Origin: Buxus sempervirens
Lineage: Eukaryota > Streptophyta > Magnoliopsida > Buxales > Buxaceae
Reading direction: 5' to 3'
NCBI GenBank assembly: GCA_947561395.2
Contig: OX387184.1
Coordinates: 44,258,766 to 44,322,765 of the forward strand
Length of the DNA stretch: 64,000 nt
Position numbers and translations under genes: made by a program. A model generated the notes under the pieces. The model worked only from the letters and a program-made list of their open reading frames with translations. It was not told where the DNA came from and searched no databases. Below are positions 1-11,935 of the stretch, piece by piece. Numbering within the stretch: position 1 is the first letter of the stretch; every line of letters starts with the position of its first letter.

Positions 1-383
1 CGTTAATAAACCCACAATTACGTAGGAGGTTAGGAAAAAGGTCACAAGATAAGGACTCTCTAAAAAAACATGGGAAGTGGGGTCCCCCACTTTCTAAAAA
101 CGTGGAGTACTGTTTGTACAATGTGGGGTTCAACTTCTTAAAAGTGGGATCGTTGGGAGACTTGTTGATCAAACAAAGCAGCTTATAAATAGAGATCTAC
201 AGGCAAGAAAAAGAGATCTCTCGATCAACACATAACACAACTACATTTAGCTATTCCGGTCTCCTCAGACCCCTATTCGATCTCCTCAGACCATCCTACG
301 CTCATGCTATCCTCATAGCATGAAGTAGCCTATCCTCATGTTACTTTCTGTCACAACAACACATGGAGATCCCCCTTACTCCT
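1..383 (+). repeat. Unclassified LTR-like fragment with TATA box
   Basis: This stretch has no convincing ORF. It has a TATAAATA box at 184-191, followed by a pyrimidine-rich leader in which a GGTCTCCTCAGACC-like word is repeated near 258-292. That resembles the promoter and R region of an LTR. It is interrupted at 383 by a solo LTR, and the flank resumes at 3276. I could not find its other LTR, a primer-binding site or coding sequence, so the class is unknown. Confidence 0.3.
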
Positions 384-2461
384 TGTGAGACATAGAAAAA
401 TCACTGAGATGATTCCCCTCCGTCAACACACGGGCTCAACAGAAATGGAAGAATCGCCACCATCCAATTTTAGGGTGTGAATGGACACCAAAATATTCCT
501 AATGAGCAAAAAGAGCTAAAAAGCAAATACTAAAGTAAAAATAACTCTACTTGAAAATCAAATCCAAAGATAGGTAAGGGGATTAGATTATGAACGGGGG
601 AAGGTGTTAGGCACCTCCATTCACCCACACAAGGTGGTTGCCAAGTGTTGTTCATGCTAAAAAAATGAGAAAGCTTGCTAAAATCATCAAAAACCTTGGA
701 AAAAGGGTTAAACAAATATGTGATATGTCCACATAAGAAATCCAAATGAATTCCAGATCCTCTTTTATATCAATATCACTTCTGGAATATTACCAATAGA
801 TGGCAATCAAAGCAAAAATTGCACAAAACCAAGTTGAGTCAAATCTGGAAGATTCGGTAAAAGATAGTGCCATTTGTCTTGAAATCATTCAAATCCAATT
901 TAAATTAAATCAAACCAAATCCATTTGAAACATTATAATAAATAGAACACTCATGCAAATTTTCAATCAATTCCGGTTAAAATCCTAGGAGTTATTCTCC
1001 TTTGAAATCTGCTGCTGGAGATAATTAAAAGTGACAAGTGGGCAAGTTTGGAAAATCATTTAGAAAACTCGGCTTCATATAAATCCATGAAATTTGGTGT
1101 GAATGAAGTCTATATGGCCATCTTTCAAATGAAATTAGCCTCATACGAAAATTCAATCGGATGTGCCTTGGGCGGTCTCCCGAAAGGCCCCGAGGATCAC
1201 AGATTTACCCAGAAAAGTGCTGTTGAGCAGTTCTAAGTAAATCTGTTGCCAATGACACAAATGGAGTCAAAAAATTATGAAACCAACTGGGTTTGAAACT
1301 ATACTTCTAAAGGAAAACACAGAAATAAGAATCACTTGAATCGGACTTAAAACGAACACATGGCGCTCAGTCGAAGTGACAGGTTCTACAATCAAACCTG
1401 AACTGACCTATCAACTTCGACAGAGAGGTGTCAAAAATCTGCTTGAAAAAAATTAATGAACTTTTACAGGCATAAACTAGACAGCCTCACCTTTCCCCTG
1501 GCTCTGGAATCACTCCAAAATTCATCCAGACGATGAAGTTATGAGTGTCCAAAGTTGGGGTACAGCTGCTGTCCAGTTTCAGCCTTTTTAAAGAAAATCA
1601 ATTCCAAACAGTGCTTGGGTGTGTGGAATCCATGCAAGATAAATCAAAATCATTTTAAAAAGATATTGAAGAACCTCTAGGAAGAAAGGGGCATAAGTTT
1701 GGCTCACCATTCTCTCCGATTGGAAAAAATATGCCAAAAACCCCAAAAGTGAGCAAAAATGCCCAAAACCGAGAGGTTAAACCTAGAGGTCTTCAAGATT
1801 TGAAATAAACTTGATTGAAATCGATAACGAACATCCCAGAATTGCTTGGGGCTATTTATTTTAGATCCACCACAATGACAGCAATAGATCCAAAATACGA
1901 GCCAAATCCGACAAAACAAGTGCTATGTGTGTGTGTGTAAAAATCCATTCTTCAATAATATAACAACATATAGCATGCATTCATATCAATCAAATGGGGT
2001 TCTAGAACAACCTAGGGTTCCATTCCATTATCGTTTCCCTTAGTTCTCTCTCCCCGTTTAATGGTTCTTCGAGATAATCTTGGATTACTTTGAATATGAA
2101 ACGGTTTTTCATAGAATCAAAAAGCTTATTCAACAAGGTTCTAACACTAGGATCAATCCTCAGTCTCGTTTCCCCTATATCCCGCCTTCACATTTTACGG
2201 CTAGGGGGAGTCTTGAGGTACTTTGAGTAGAGGAAGGGTTTTCATACACACAGATTAGACCTTATTCTATAGAAAGGTAGAAGAAGAGAACTAAACCTAG
2301 AATGTAAGAACAGAAAAATAAAGAGAGGTTTGAGGCTTACCTGGGCTTCTGGAAGCAATACGGCAGCGGTTCCCTTCTTCACTCGAAGCTCTTCAATCTC
2401 CAACTTCTTGGCCAAAATTCTTGGCAAAAGTTATTGGCTATTTGCTTAAGGAGGAGCCTTC

Positions 2462-2469
2462 TATTTATA
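2462..2469 (-). promoter_or_regulatory. LTR TATA box
   Basis: On the minus strand this reads TATAAATA, followed by a GAAGGCTCC-like leader. The same box occurs at the matching place in the related solo LTRs (44652-44659 and 59752-59759). The palindrome array lies about 170 bp upstream. Confidence 0.65.
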
Positions 2470-2634
2470 GGCAAAGGCTAGGGTTAGGGTTTGCATGATG
2501 CTAGACACAAAATGATGTCTAGAGTCCACCAACCTAAACCCTAAGGCGATTTCTGAGATTTCCACTCCTTTAATGAAGGATATGATGGTAAAAAGTGAAA
2601 ACTCTCGGAAAACCCTAATTTTGAGCAAAAAGCT

Positions 2635-2700
2635 TGTATCCGACATGTCAGGTCGGATACAAGCAATTCTCTTTGTATCCGACATTATCTGTCGGATACA
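2635..2700. repeat. Palindrome array, two 27-bp units 39 bp apart
   Basis: The units are 2635-2661 and 2674-2700. Each has the arm TGTATCCGAC, a 7-nt centre that differs between units, and the perfect reverse complement GTCGGATACA. They lie in U3, upstream of the LTR TATA box. The format matches the arrays at 44826-44969, 59923-60066 and 41034-41281. Confidence 0.85.
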
Positions 2701-2741
2701 AAAAAGAAGAAGCTTTTATCCGAATTTTAACACAAGCAATA

Positions 2742-2823
2742 CTTATTTACATTTAATATCGTTTCAGTAAATGTCCTCATATTTTTTAATCTCCATTTAC
2801 TTAAGATATTACATGTAAATAAG
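2742..2823. repeat. Imperfect long inverted repeat in LTR U3
   Basis: Arms 2742-2773 and 2794-2823 are largely complementary (CTTATTTACAT at one end, ATGTAAATAAG at the other). The copy at 45010-45080 is nearly perfect with a 9-nt loop. It sits between the LTR end and the palindrome array. Confidence 0.65.
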
Positions 2824-3275
2824 CAAACACCCCCCATTTGAATCCATTAAAAATAGTTCCAGACCCAAATTCCAAGTCACCAAAAAGTCAACTTTCCAGT
2901 TCCAGGCTAAATTCTGGTTTTTCAGGTCCGATAAAAAGATTCAACATGTTAAAACCAAGGTATTCGTCAAGATTTAAAATTTCAAAAAATTCTTTTATGC
3001 AATAACATGGCAAAAAACCTAATTACCGAGAAAAATTATCTTGAAATCTTGTTTTAAAAAATATTTCATTTTCTAGGGTCAAAAGTCAACAAAATTCAAC
3101 CAGAAAAAGTTTGACTTTGTACAAAAGATTGAATTCGGGCCTTTTCCTTTACGGTTTTGGATTCAAATGGGTTAAGGATCTCAAACTCAATGCAAAGAAT
3201 TGAAAATTCCAATAAAATATTTTTCTCCTTCAAGATTTATCAAAAATCGTGCAATTTTGGGGTGTCTACACTCCT

Positions 3276-4317
3276 CCTGGACAAGACTAACAAGATACAC
3301 CCTACTTCAATCATGGCTAGGTACGATATTGCTTACTCCTTCAACCAAGGCTAAGGGCAGTCATTATGTGCACCCCAGAACAAGTAATCGTCAAGGCGGC
3401 CCCCGATCTCTTCTCTCTATACTCTGATCATGGCTATAGGGAAACGGGCGGCAGGTACCGAGATCTTGTTGGTTTTCTTCTCACCTTTTATTTATTATCG
3501 TCACTATCTATCCTTGAAGTGGCCGTCACCCCATACGGCACTCAGTTTCTGCAGATTCTTCATCAAACGGTCACCACCAACATGGCCGTCGTCTATGTTG
3601 CCATAAAATTGGGGGAAGAACCTTGGAGGACAAACCCCAATCACCTTAGCAATCTCCGAATTAGAAATCTCCAAATCCACAGGCGGCTAGGTCGTATCTG
3701 AACCACAACCCGTTGGGTTCTATGTGCGATCGGCGCCGGGGTCAAAAGTTTCCAACTTCTTGCATCAGCACAGATGCTAGCACGCTTGCGCACTCATGCG
3801 TCCCCGAGTTGAGCCGGAAATGATGGGAACAATATCACATTGCATGAGAAAGTTATCAAGATTTTAAACAAAATTTTCTAGGATGGCATGCCATCACATA
3901 GTTACGGCTGCAAAAGCATGTGTAGTTTGCCATATTTTCTCAAGAGCAAAAGGATGAAAAAAATTTAGCCTCTGTAATTTACAGCATATCGAAAACTAGG
4001 CTATGACACCTCTTAAACGGTTTTGGCGTTGCCTAAGAGTAATTGAAACATATTGTAAATTATGAACAAGAATTCTTTTAAAATTTCAAAACATGCTTAA
4101 CTCATCCCAAAAATTTTTTTTTAATTAATTCCATTGAAAGCAATGATAAAATCTTCATTTTTTTTATTTAAAATCCGTCTTGACAGCTGAAACGTCATAC
4201 CGAATCAAAATAAAAAGAATTCAATTGTTTCCAAATCAAACCTGCATGGATCAAATTTAAACTTTAATGATTGAACACACAAATCGTATGACATTAATAT
4301 ATTACCTATAATTCTAA
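3276..4317. other. Gene-free stretch, unclassified
   Basis: This is the flank that the solo LTR separated from 1-383. It contains a 111-codon ORF (3366-3701) without recognisable features and a CGGCGCCGGGG word at 3732-3742 that loosely recalls a retroelement primer site. No host gene is supported. It ends at the TAA target duplication (4315-4317) of the TIR element. Confidence 0.35.
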
Positions 4318-4333
4318 GAGGCCGTTTGGTAAC

Positions 4334-4977
4334 TGTTGCTCCAAAATTGGGCCGGTGTGGACACGTGTCGAAGGTGGTGATGTGTCTCTACGCGGGCGTG
4401 CCAGTATCGTTTGATACAAATGATTTCGGGTTGAACCCTGACCCCGGGCACCTGTTCCGAATCTGAACCGGGATCGGTCCAGTCGTACTGCAAGTCACCT
4501 GTAATAAAACGGGTCAGGCGATGATATGAAGACTAGGGGTCCGGTCTTCGTTTGGGTTCTTGTAAGTGTTTGAAAGCGAAAGCGACTAATGGCACACAAA
4601 TCCTTTTATTATAAAATCGGCCGACGAGCCGAAAGCGACAACAGATAATCCTCAAAAGGGAAACAAAAAGTACAAAAGAAAACCGACAGGGCTTGCAGGA
4701 CCGGCCTGTCCTGGTCTTATAGCCGTAATCAGGTATAAGCGCAGGAGGAAGGGGCGGCTGCTAGCAAAGTCAATTCGGGGGATTCACCTTGGATTGCTGC
4801 TTACTCGAAAATACACAAGTCACCTGGCGTGATCAGAGCGAGTCTCGGGACCGGCTGCTCGGGATTCTGTAAACACAGAACTGCGAGTCAGGGGCGGCCT
4901 CAACTTACTCTCCGGTGGCAGGATTCTGGTGTTAATCGGAGTAAAGAGGGGTCGAAGATGTCACTGCGACTGGAAGC
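4334..4977 (-). repeat. Outer element 3' LTR, first part
   Basis: This matches 47338-47981 and stops at GAAGC, the target duplication of the inner element. The LTR resumes at 26267. An ACACGTGTC G-box-like word lies near 4363-4371 and is shared with the other LTR. Confidence 0.92.
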
Positions 4978-6380
4978 TGTGAGACATGGGAAAAAATCAA
5001 TTTAATGATTTCCTCAATCATCACACGGGATCAAATAAAACAAAGAGTCGCCACCATTCAATTTAGGTGTGAATGGACACCAAAATATTAAATAAGCACA
5101 AAAGGCAAATTTTAGGGCAAAATATCCCTCCTAAAAAAAACAACCAGAGATGGATAAGGGGATTAGGTTATGAACAGGGGAAGGTGTTAGGCACCCCTAT
5201 TCATCCACACAAGGTGGTTGCCAGGTATTGTTCATGTTTTTACAAATAAAAAAGGCTTGCTATAAAAATCACAAAAATCACATAAAAAGGCAAAATTGTA
5301 TGGTTTTTTCATATGAATAGTCTGATTGATCCAGAACTTTCAAATATGATCATACCATTCCTAGGGTTTCATGATCAAAACAAAATTGAGATAAAATCAA
5401 ATAAAATCAATTTAAAGTGAAAAATCCAAAAATCTGGTTTCAAGTCAAAATTCTAGAAATCTGGAAAAATATGATTTTTATAAAATATTTCAAAATTGAA
5501 CTTGAATAATCCAGGTCATAGGTAAAACCCAAATTTCACATTAAATCCAGAAATAAAAACCAAAAATACTCACGTTGATGAAAAACACCAAAAGGGGAGA
5601 ATTTAGACCGTAGGGTCTTCTTTCAATAATGAAAAACGATTTAAAAACCACATCATGAAACCCTAGAATTTATTTTCAGGCTTCTGGATCCAGATCTACC
5701 ATATTGATCATGATAAATCTAAGATCCTAGCCTAAAACCACAAAACTCACGAAAACAGTGCTGTAGGTGCAAAAGTGGCAAAAATCCAAATTTTGTCAAA
5801 AAGTGGGGATCTCATGCTATAAACATCATAGATTCATGTAATTCATTCAGATATATCATAAAAAGCATTAAAACATGATCAGGATATTCAAAGCAATCAC
5901 ATCTCACAAATTAGAGCACATGGGGGTCTACCCTACGGATCCACCTGTTCCCCTTTCCCCTAGTTCTCTCTTCACGTTTTACGGTTAGAGAGACTCTTGA
6001 GGTACTTAGAGATAGGTTTGGGTACACAAACACAATCACAGGCCTTATTCTATGAAAAAAAGAAAAAAACAGATATGGGGTTCTATTCTAGGGATCCACT
6101 TGTTCCCCTTTCCCCTAGTTCTCTCTTCACGTTTTACGGCTAGAGAGACCCTTGAGGTACTTGGAGACAAGTTTAGGGATACAAAATAGATATGGCCTTA
6201 TTCTACAGCAATAGAGATGATCCTATTACTTCTAGAATTGAAGACAAAAAATAAAAAGGGATAGGGGACTTACCTGGATTGAGCAGGCAGAGCAGCAGGG
6301 ATTCCTTTCTCTTCTCTTGGAGCTTCTTAGAATTCCTTGGACTCAAAATTTCGTGGCCTTTAGCTAGAGGAAAGAGCCTC

Positions 6381-6388
6381 TATTTATA
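6381..6388 (-). promoter_or_regulatory. TATA box of inner-element LTR (3' copy)
   Basis: Minus strand TATAAATA followed by GAGGCTCTTTCC. The identical box in the 5' LTR is at 25856-25863. Transcription would run leftwards in the gag-pol sense. Confidence 0.7.
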
Positions 6389-6579
6389 GACACACCCAGG
6401 GGCATGGTTGGTCCAGAAGGATATATCCTGATTCTCAGGATAGAGTGAAATACAGAGATAATGCCCATCCATAGTGGCTTCAGCGAATAAAATACTTAAT
6501 TCGCTCGTTTAAAGATATATTGGACTTCAAATAAAGCTCGGAAATCGAGAGAAGGACCAAACTTGCACGTGTCTTTAAT

Positions 6580-6683
6580 GCCCGTAAATGATTTACGGTC
6601 CAATGGTGACCGTATTGGTATTACGGGCGCGCCTGCCCGTAGATATTTTGCGGGCGAGATAGGCCCGTGAAGCCAATACGGGC
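6580..6683. repeat. Palindrome array, four 21-bp units, 27-28 bp period
   Basis: Units start at 6580, 6608, 6635 and 6663. Each has an arm close to GCCCGT or GACCGT, a variable centre of about 9 nt, and a complementary arm close to ACGGGC. The array lies about 190 bp upstream of the LTR TATA box (minus orientation). Confidence 0.85.
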
Positions 6684-6786
6684 AAAGCCTGTTCATTCTA
6701 TTTTTAGGCCTTTTTGACCTGTTTTAAGCTCTAATTACATGTTTTTATTATTTTCTCATTTGGCAGTGCAATTTGGGGTGTCTACA

Positions 6787-6800
6787 GCTGCCCCCTCTTT
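6787..6800 (-). other. Polypurine tract of inner element
   Basis: Directly next to the 3' LTR, the minus strand reads AAAGAGGGGGCAGC and then TGTAGACACC. Such a purine run primes plus-strand DNA synthesis and fixes the element's orientation. Confidence 0.8.
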
Positions 6801-7135
6801 GCTGGTAATTGGAACCAATTACAAGCAGAGAGCAAAAAGACCCACCAATTGCACTTTCTGAGATTTTTGTCTAATCAATTGCACTTTGCAAGGATTAAAT
6901 GGATGATTTTTGAAAAAAGAATTGATTGTGGAAGATTTGCTAAGAAGTCCCTCAGCTTAAGGGCCAAATCTTCCTCTCTCTTCTCACTGAGCACTTGTGG
7001 GCTATGAAGTGAGATTTGAGACAAAATTTTTAAACAAAAGTGGGTAAGGTGGAAATCCTTGCAACTTGCAACTAATACAAACATTAATCTCCTAAAAATT
7101 GTGAGAAAATGACAAAATAGGCAATTTTTGGCTTC

Positions 7136-7239
7136 GCCCGCATTGTGCTTACGGATAGAGCCTGCCCGTAGAGGATTCACGGGCGACTGGGACCGTAGTG
7201 TTTTCACGGGCGTCTGATGCCCGTACTGTTTTTACGTAT
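7136..7239. repeat. Palindrome array upstream of antisense gene 1
   Basis: Four 21-bp units start at 7136, 7164, 7191 and 7219 (spacing 28, 27, 28) with GCCCGT/ACGGGC-type arms and different centres. It lies 350 bp inside the 3' LTR, at the expected promoter of the plus-strand PMD gene. Confidence 0.85.
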
Positions 7240-8609
7240 TTTACTCTTCTTCTTAAGCTCGCGACCGCGACCATTTCTCTTCTGCTCGCACTGTGCCCTA
7301 ATTCCTCCGCGACCGTGCTTTCTTCTCCGGTCCTTGATTTTTCTTCTCCAAGCGTCCGACTTTATCTCCGGCAGCATTTGCTATCTCCGGCGACCACTGT
7401 TACCTCCGGCGACCTCCCATTTCAGACGAGTCTTCCTGTTTCCAGCGACTGTTTCCATTTCAGACGACCACAATACCTTCAGCAACCATCGACTGTTCCT
7501 GGATTTGAGCATATCCGTGGCCTTGATCAATTCATTGGTGTGTTTCCTCGACTGTAGTCATTCTCTGTAGCTTCGGTAGAGTAAGGGCTTTCTATTTTGC
7601 TTGCCACATTTCATCCATTTCGATTGAACCAAGTGAGTGGCCGAATCCCCAAATTACTTTGCATTTTGAGATGCTGATTGTATCTATACCATGCTTATGA
7701 TGTTCCATGCTCCTTGTTATTCTTGTTTTTGCTTTGAATTTCTTCCATGTGATCTTACTTCCTGCTTGATTTTTCGGTTTAGCAGAAATTTGATCTTGTG
7801 CTATCACTCCTTTAGTCTAGGTTCCTTAATGGAGGAAGCTTAATTTCCATAACTCTGCATTGTCTGATTGTAGGAAATTCCTAAATGCTCCTGGTTTATT
7901 GTATCATTTTGATTCGAAAATATGCTGTATATATTGATGCTTCTGTATCCAAATTTCCATGTTTAAACCATGACTGATGTTCCACACTTTTTCTGATTTC
8001 TAAATGAGAAACTGGAATTCTTGTCTTAACCAGATTTTTTTTGCTTTTAGTCCATGTTCTGCAGATGCCTTATTTTCTTGCATGTTGTTGAGGCTTGAAC
8101 TTGCTTAATATGAAATGAGTACAAAATCCAATCTTGGATATCTTCTCGGATGATGACACTAATTTCCCTTGGCGTGAGCCGAGAACTTATATGACCCGTA
8201 TGAACTGGTTCTTGCAAGATCATCCATTGTTTTGGCATGAATCCAATACCTTGACTTTCCTGGAACCAAGTAAAATACCTGATTAGATATCTTTTAGAAA
8301 ATACAAAGGAATAAATTAAAACATCACACATTTTTCTTGTCATATAAAGAGAACATTCAAGAAGCATGCATTTCTTATATAATTTCTCTATATACTTCCT
8401 TGGTTAAAGCAAAAGCACATAAAATATCTTAAGACAAAAAATGAACTCCTTCAGTTTAATCCTTGATTTGATTGGGAGCTTCTGAAACACTTTTTCCATT
8501 TTCCATTTTTCCTTTTCCTGTAAATCAATTAAGCTTGGTTAGAATGAATAATCAAGCAATTAAAAACTTTTAGCAAGAATAATTAACATCTCCCTGATTT
8601 GAACCGTAG
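7240..8609 (+). other. Probable 5' UTR and 5'-UTR intron of antisense gene 1
   Basis: From 7240 to about 7550 the sequence is rich in TCC/CCGGCGAC words, as in plant 5' UTRs. It then becomes AT-rich and ends with a pyrimidine-poor but acceptor-like GTAG directly before the ATG at 8610. An intron of about 1 kb with a donor near 7540-7580 is plausible but not proven. No gene is supported on the minus strand. The overlapping ORFs 7198-7557 and 7217-7570 lack features. Confidence 0.4.
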
Positions 8610-11481
8610 ATGGCCCGCCTTAGATCAGCTTCCAGAGATCCAGCAGATGAGCCTTCCTCTTCTAGGGTTAGGCGAGATCCTGCTGATGTGGCTACTTCCT
8701 CGAGGGCCGAGAGGGATTCTGATTCTGATATCCCAGATTTCCCTTCTGGGGATTCGCGTGAGGCGACCCCAGAGGTATACTCTAACCTTTCTGCAATTTC
8801 CTATCCTTTCTCAAAATACATCTTCCTGATTCTTCAATTATTTTCTTTTAGCCGGCTGTTGAGGCTTCTGGCAGAGATAGGAGCCGTAGCAGACGCAGAG
8901 CTGGAGGCAGAGATGGAGGCCATGATGAGGGCCATAGAGGAGGCCGCAGAGGGGGCCGTGGCAGAGATGAGGCCAGGACCAGGGTTGAGATCCCTGAGGA
9001 GGTGGCTGCCCAGATTAGGGACACCGATCTTCTGCATGGTTTGAGGACTCATCCCTCAGCGTGCGTTAGGGCGGATATCCCTTTGGAGTATCCGATGTCC
9101 CATTATAGAGGGAGCTGGGCTAGCTTTACTAAATTTTTGAGAGCTTGCAGTTCAGCCTATCGTCGGGAGCTAGGATTGTATGGTTTCGGCATGTTTATCA
9201 CCATCCCGGACGTACGCTTGGATCGGGCCCTCATTGCCGCATTGCTGGAGAGGTTTTTCCCAGAGACACTGAGCTTCCACTTTCCAGATATTGAGATTGG
9301 GATCCGGCCTTCTGATTTCACACTCATCACCGGGATTAGGATGATCGGTGATACCATTACTGAGATGGTGATGCCAGAGGCCGATGAGATTGCTGGTTAT
9401 CTTGGATACATTGTGCTGCCTCCTGAGGCATGGGATCGGGGGAGAGCTAGATTGTCTCTGACATGGCTGAGAGAGACTTTTAGTAGGAGGCAGTTTGGCC
9501 AGCTTGCTGCCGGTGACCATGTTTTCCCATTCGCCTTCCGATTCCTCTTTCTGTATATGATGGGATCCTGCTTCTTCCCAGAGGACACGACTTCAGTTAG
9601 TCCTCACTTCTTGAGTCTTCTGGGAGATCTGCAGCGGGCGAGGAGGTATGCCTGGGGCCCGCTCATATTTGGTACTATTCTGGCTGGCCTGCGCCGATCA
9701 GTGAGTGGCCTCTCTACTTCCAGAGGGGCTGGAGTTGGGTGCAGGTTCTTCTGGCCCTTCTTGCAGGTGAACCTTTTTCTTTATCTCTTTCTTTTTATCT
9801 CTCCTTTTCTATTCTTCTGACTATTTTCTTCTTTCTTGCAGTTTTTTGCTAGGGTTTATATTCCCTATTTCCGCCCTACCTCTACGATGCCTGAGGAGAC
9901 GTATCCCATGGCACTTAGATGGTGTCATGTAGAGCACGACTCTGAAAAGAGTCGTCCCAGGTCCGCCCGGGCCCACTTAGACAGGTTATACCGGTCTGAG
10001 GTAATCTTCTTTTAATTCCTCTACTTCTTCTTTTCTTTTCTTCCTGGATCGCATATCTGATGTCTTGTTTTGTTTTTCAGCTATTTGTCCCCAGGATGGA
10101 GGACATTCATGAGGTGTTGGCCCTGCAGGCAGCCAGAGATGATGCATTTGTCCCTGACCAGAGACGACAGAGATACCAGTTCTTTATTGGTCAGCTGGGC
10201 AGCATCTGGTATTGTGGCGAGCGCTTCTTCTTTCAGCATGTGGGAGAGCCGCAGATTCCTGCCATCCCGCCAGACACTACTCCTTCTTATCCTCCTATGC
10301 CTATTGATCCTGCCCAGTTCTTAGATTGGACTGAGGCAGATACATTATTAGAGGAGGGTGACTATGATGCCTGGTTCTGGCGAGCTTCTGTTGGGTGCCT
10401 CATGTCACCCATGCCTGTCCGTGGCGGAGTCACGGAGATAGGAGGGGTCGTGATTAGGTCCTATGACACCACGGTATGCCTTCTTCCTTCTCTGATCTTC
10501 TACTTCCATTTAGCATTTTTTCCTGACTTCTTTCTTTGCTATTTCAGGAGGCTCAGTTGGCAGAGATCAGGTCTCGCTATGCTGATTTAGAGCGCCAGCG
10601 TGATGCAGCGATCGCTGAGCGGGATGCCCTCTATATTACCATCTCAGATCTCCGGGGGCAGCTAGCCAGAGCCCAGGGCCAGGAGGGTCCATCTGATGTA
10701 CATGATCAGGCGGGTCCATCTGATGCACAGGACCAGGCGGGTCCATCCAATACTCAGGTTAATTTCTTCTTTTATTTCCATTCCTGCTTTTGTATTTGTT
10801 TGTCTTGTTCTGACTGAATTTTTCTCTTAGTTTCAGGAGTACACAGCTGGCCCCTCTTCACCTGCTTCACCCGTGCCTATGCATTTCCGGGATGAGGTGT
10901 TTTCTGTGGCACGGATGGAGTTCGTGACATCTCCTAGTCCAGTAGAGGTTCCTGCAGCAGAGCCCGAGGTCGAGGCTGATATTGTACTTGCCGCTGAGGA
11001 CGTGCCAGAGTCTGCCCCAGTAGCTGAGACTGCTCCTGCTACATCTGCTGATGTTGATATGGATTCGGCTATGGACATCGCTATCGTAGAGCCTACCGTG
11101 GAGGCTGCGGTGATGGAGGAGGCTACAGCTGATCCTGTAGAGCCTGGGGTTGATGCTGATGCACCTGGGACCTCTGCTCCTGCTAGTCCTGATATGGAGG
11201 ATGCTGAGGTGACGCATGCTGCTGTGGATACGTCAGAGGAGTCTTCCCGTACTGATTCTGATGTAGATACTTCAGGGTATGTCCCTCCTGATCATCCCAC
11301 TGCTGGCCTTGTACCTTTATATATGTGGCATGATGTTCAATCTGTTTTGAGCAGGATGCCGCGTAGCACAGCCCGCAATGTGGTGCGGCATGTCTTTGAG
11401 CGCAGGCGATCTTCAGGCCGAGGACGAAGCAAAGGACGAGGCCGTGGCAGTAGGGTCGGACCTGCATGGTCATTAGATTAG
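8610..11481 (+). CDS. Antisense gene 1 of inner element: spliced PMD protein
   Basis: Six exons join in frame: 8610-8774, 8852-9766, 9842-10000, 10081-10473, 10548-10757 and 10837-11481, giving about 828 aa. All five introns are GT-AG, 74-80 bp long, and phase 0. Residues about 55-100 are an Arg/Gly/Asp-rich low-complexity stretch. Next comes a plant mobile domain (PMD, the MAIN/MAIL1-type fold): an FHFPDIEIGIRPSDFTLITG motif stands where the family has a Phe-Pro then Thr-Leu-x-Asp-Val pattern, and FFWPFLQ ends exon 2. Exon 5 holds a short coiled coil and GPSDxxDQA repeats. The C-terminus is acidic and then ends in a basic GRGRSKGRGRG tail, a possible nuclear signal or nucleic-acid-binding region. 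It opposes gag-pol. Its role in the element is unknown. Confidence 0.82.
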
Positions 11482-11682
11482 GATTATTCATATACACTTG
11501 TATTTTTTGGTAAAAGTGATGTAAACATTCATGTATATAAAAGAAGTTTGATTTATTTCCATTTGTGTTCTTTCTTCTTTATTTATAGTATTTATTACCT
11601 CATGAATGTTAAACAGGAACAGGTGAAGCTTAGAGAAACAAAGGAAATTAAAAATTCCCATTTTTTTGCATTTTTTCAAAGG

Positions 11683-11814
11683 AACCGTATTTATACTACG
11701 AGCAAGCCGTGCCCGTAAAATTACTACGGGCGTACCTTGCCCGTGAAGTTTTCACGGTCAGGCGTGTCCGTAATGCCTATACGGGCACGCTTTGCCCGTA
11801 ATATAATTACGGAA
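11683..11814. repeat. Palindrome array upstream of antisense gene 2
   Basis: Five 21-bp units start at 11683, 11711, 11739, 11766 and 11794, a period of 27-28 bp. Arms are variants of GCCCGT and ACGGGC and centres are unrelated. The last unit ends 22 bp before a TATATAAA box, so the array occupies a core-promoter-proximal position. Confidence 0.9.
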
Positions 11815-11836
11815 TTTACTGCCTTGCGATTTTTTC

Positions 11837-11844
11837 TATATAAA
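11837..11844 (+). promoter_or_regulatory. TATA box of antisense gene 2
   Basis: TATATAAA lies 92 bp before the ATG at 11936 and 22 bp after the palindrome array. This is the clearest promoter of the plus-strand genes. Confidence 0.75.
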
Positions 11845-11935
11845 CTCCTAGGGAACGTCACTGTGACACTTTTATTGGTTGGAAAACTCCCTGAGCACGT
11901 CTTTTCTTGCTTTCCTTGGCTTCTTTGGCGCTTCC

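Larger units (their letters stand above)
384..3270 (-). mobile_element. Solo LTR of a Tat-like gypsy family, copy 1 (2887 bp)
   Basis: The element starts TGTGAGACAT and ends GGGTGTCTACA. It is flanked by the perfect 5-bp target duplication CTCCT (379-383 and 3271-3275), with no internal region, so it is a solo LTR left by recombination. The TATA box lies on the minus strand (2462-2469), so it is transcribed leftwards. Relatives are at 42744-45528 and 57701-60169. It shares its termini and the block near 575-660 with the 1.8-kb inner-element LTRs, so these families are related. The short ORFs inside it are not supported. Confidence 0.9.
4978..6786 (-). repeat. Inner element 3' LTR
   Basis: TGTGAGACAT to GGTGTCTACA on the plus strand. 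It has the same length as 24453-26261. Differences seen by eye are one base near 5547 and two near 5890-5910. The TATA box is at 6381-6388 (minus) and the palindrome array at 6580-6683. The 66-codon minus ORF (6496-6696) reads through the array and is not credible. Confidence 0.95.

Noticed and set aside
6496-6696. 66-codon ORF repeated at 25971-26171
   Set aside because: It is identical only because the LTRs are identical, and it reads through the palindrome array.
7198-7570. Two overlapping Leu/Ser-rich plus-strand ORFs
   Set aside because: They lie in the CCGG/TCC-rich probable 5' UTR of antisense gene 1, overlap in different frames and have no motif.
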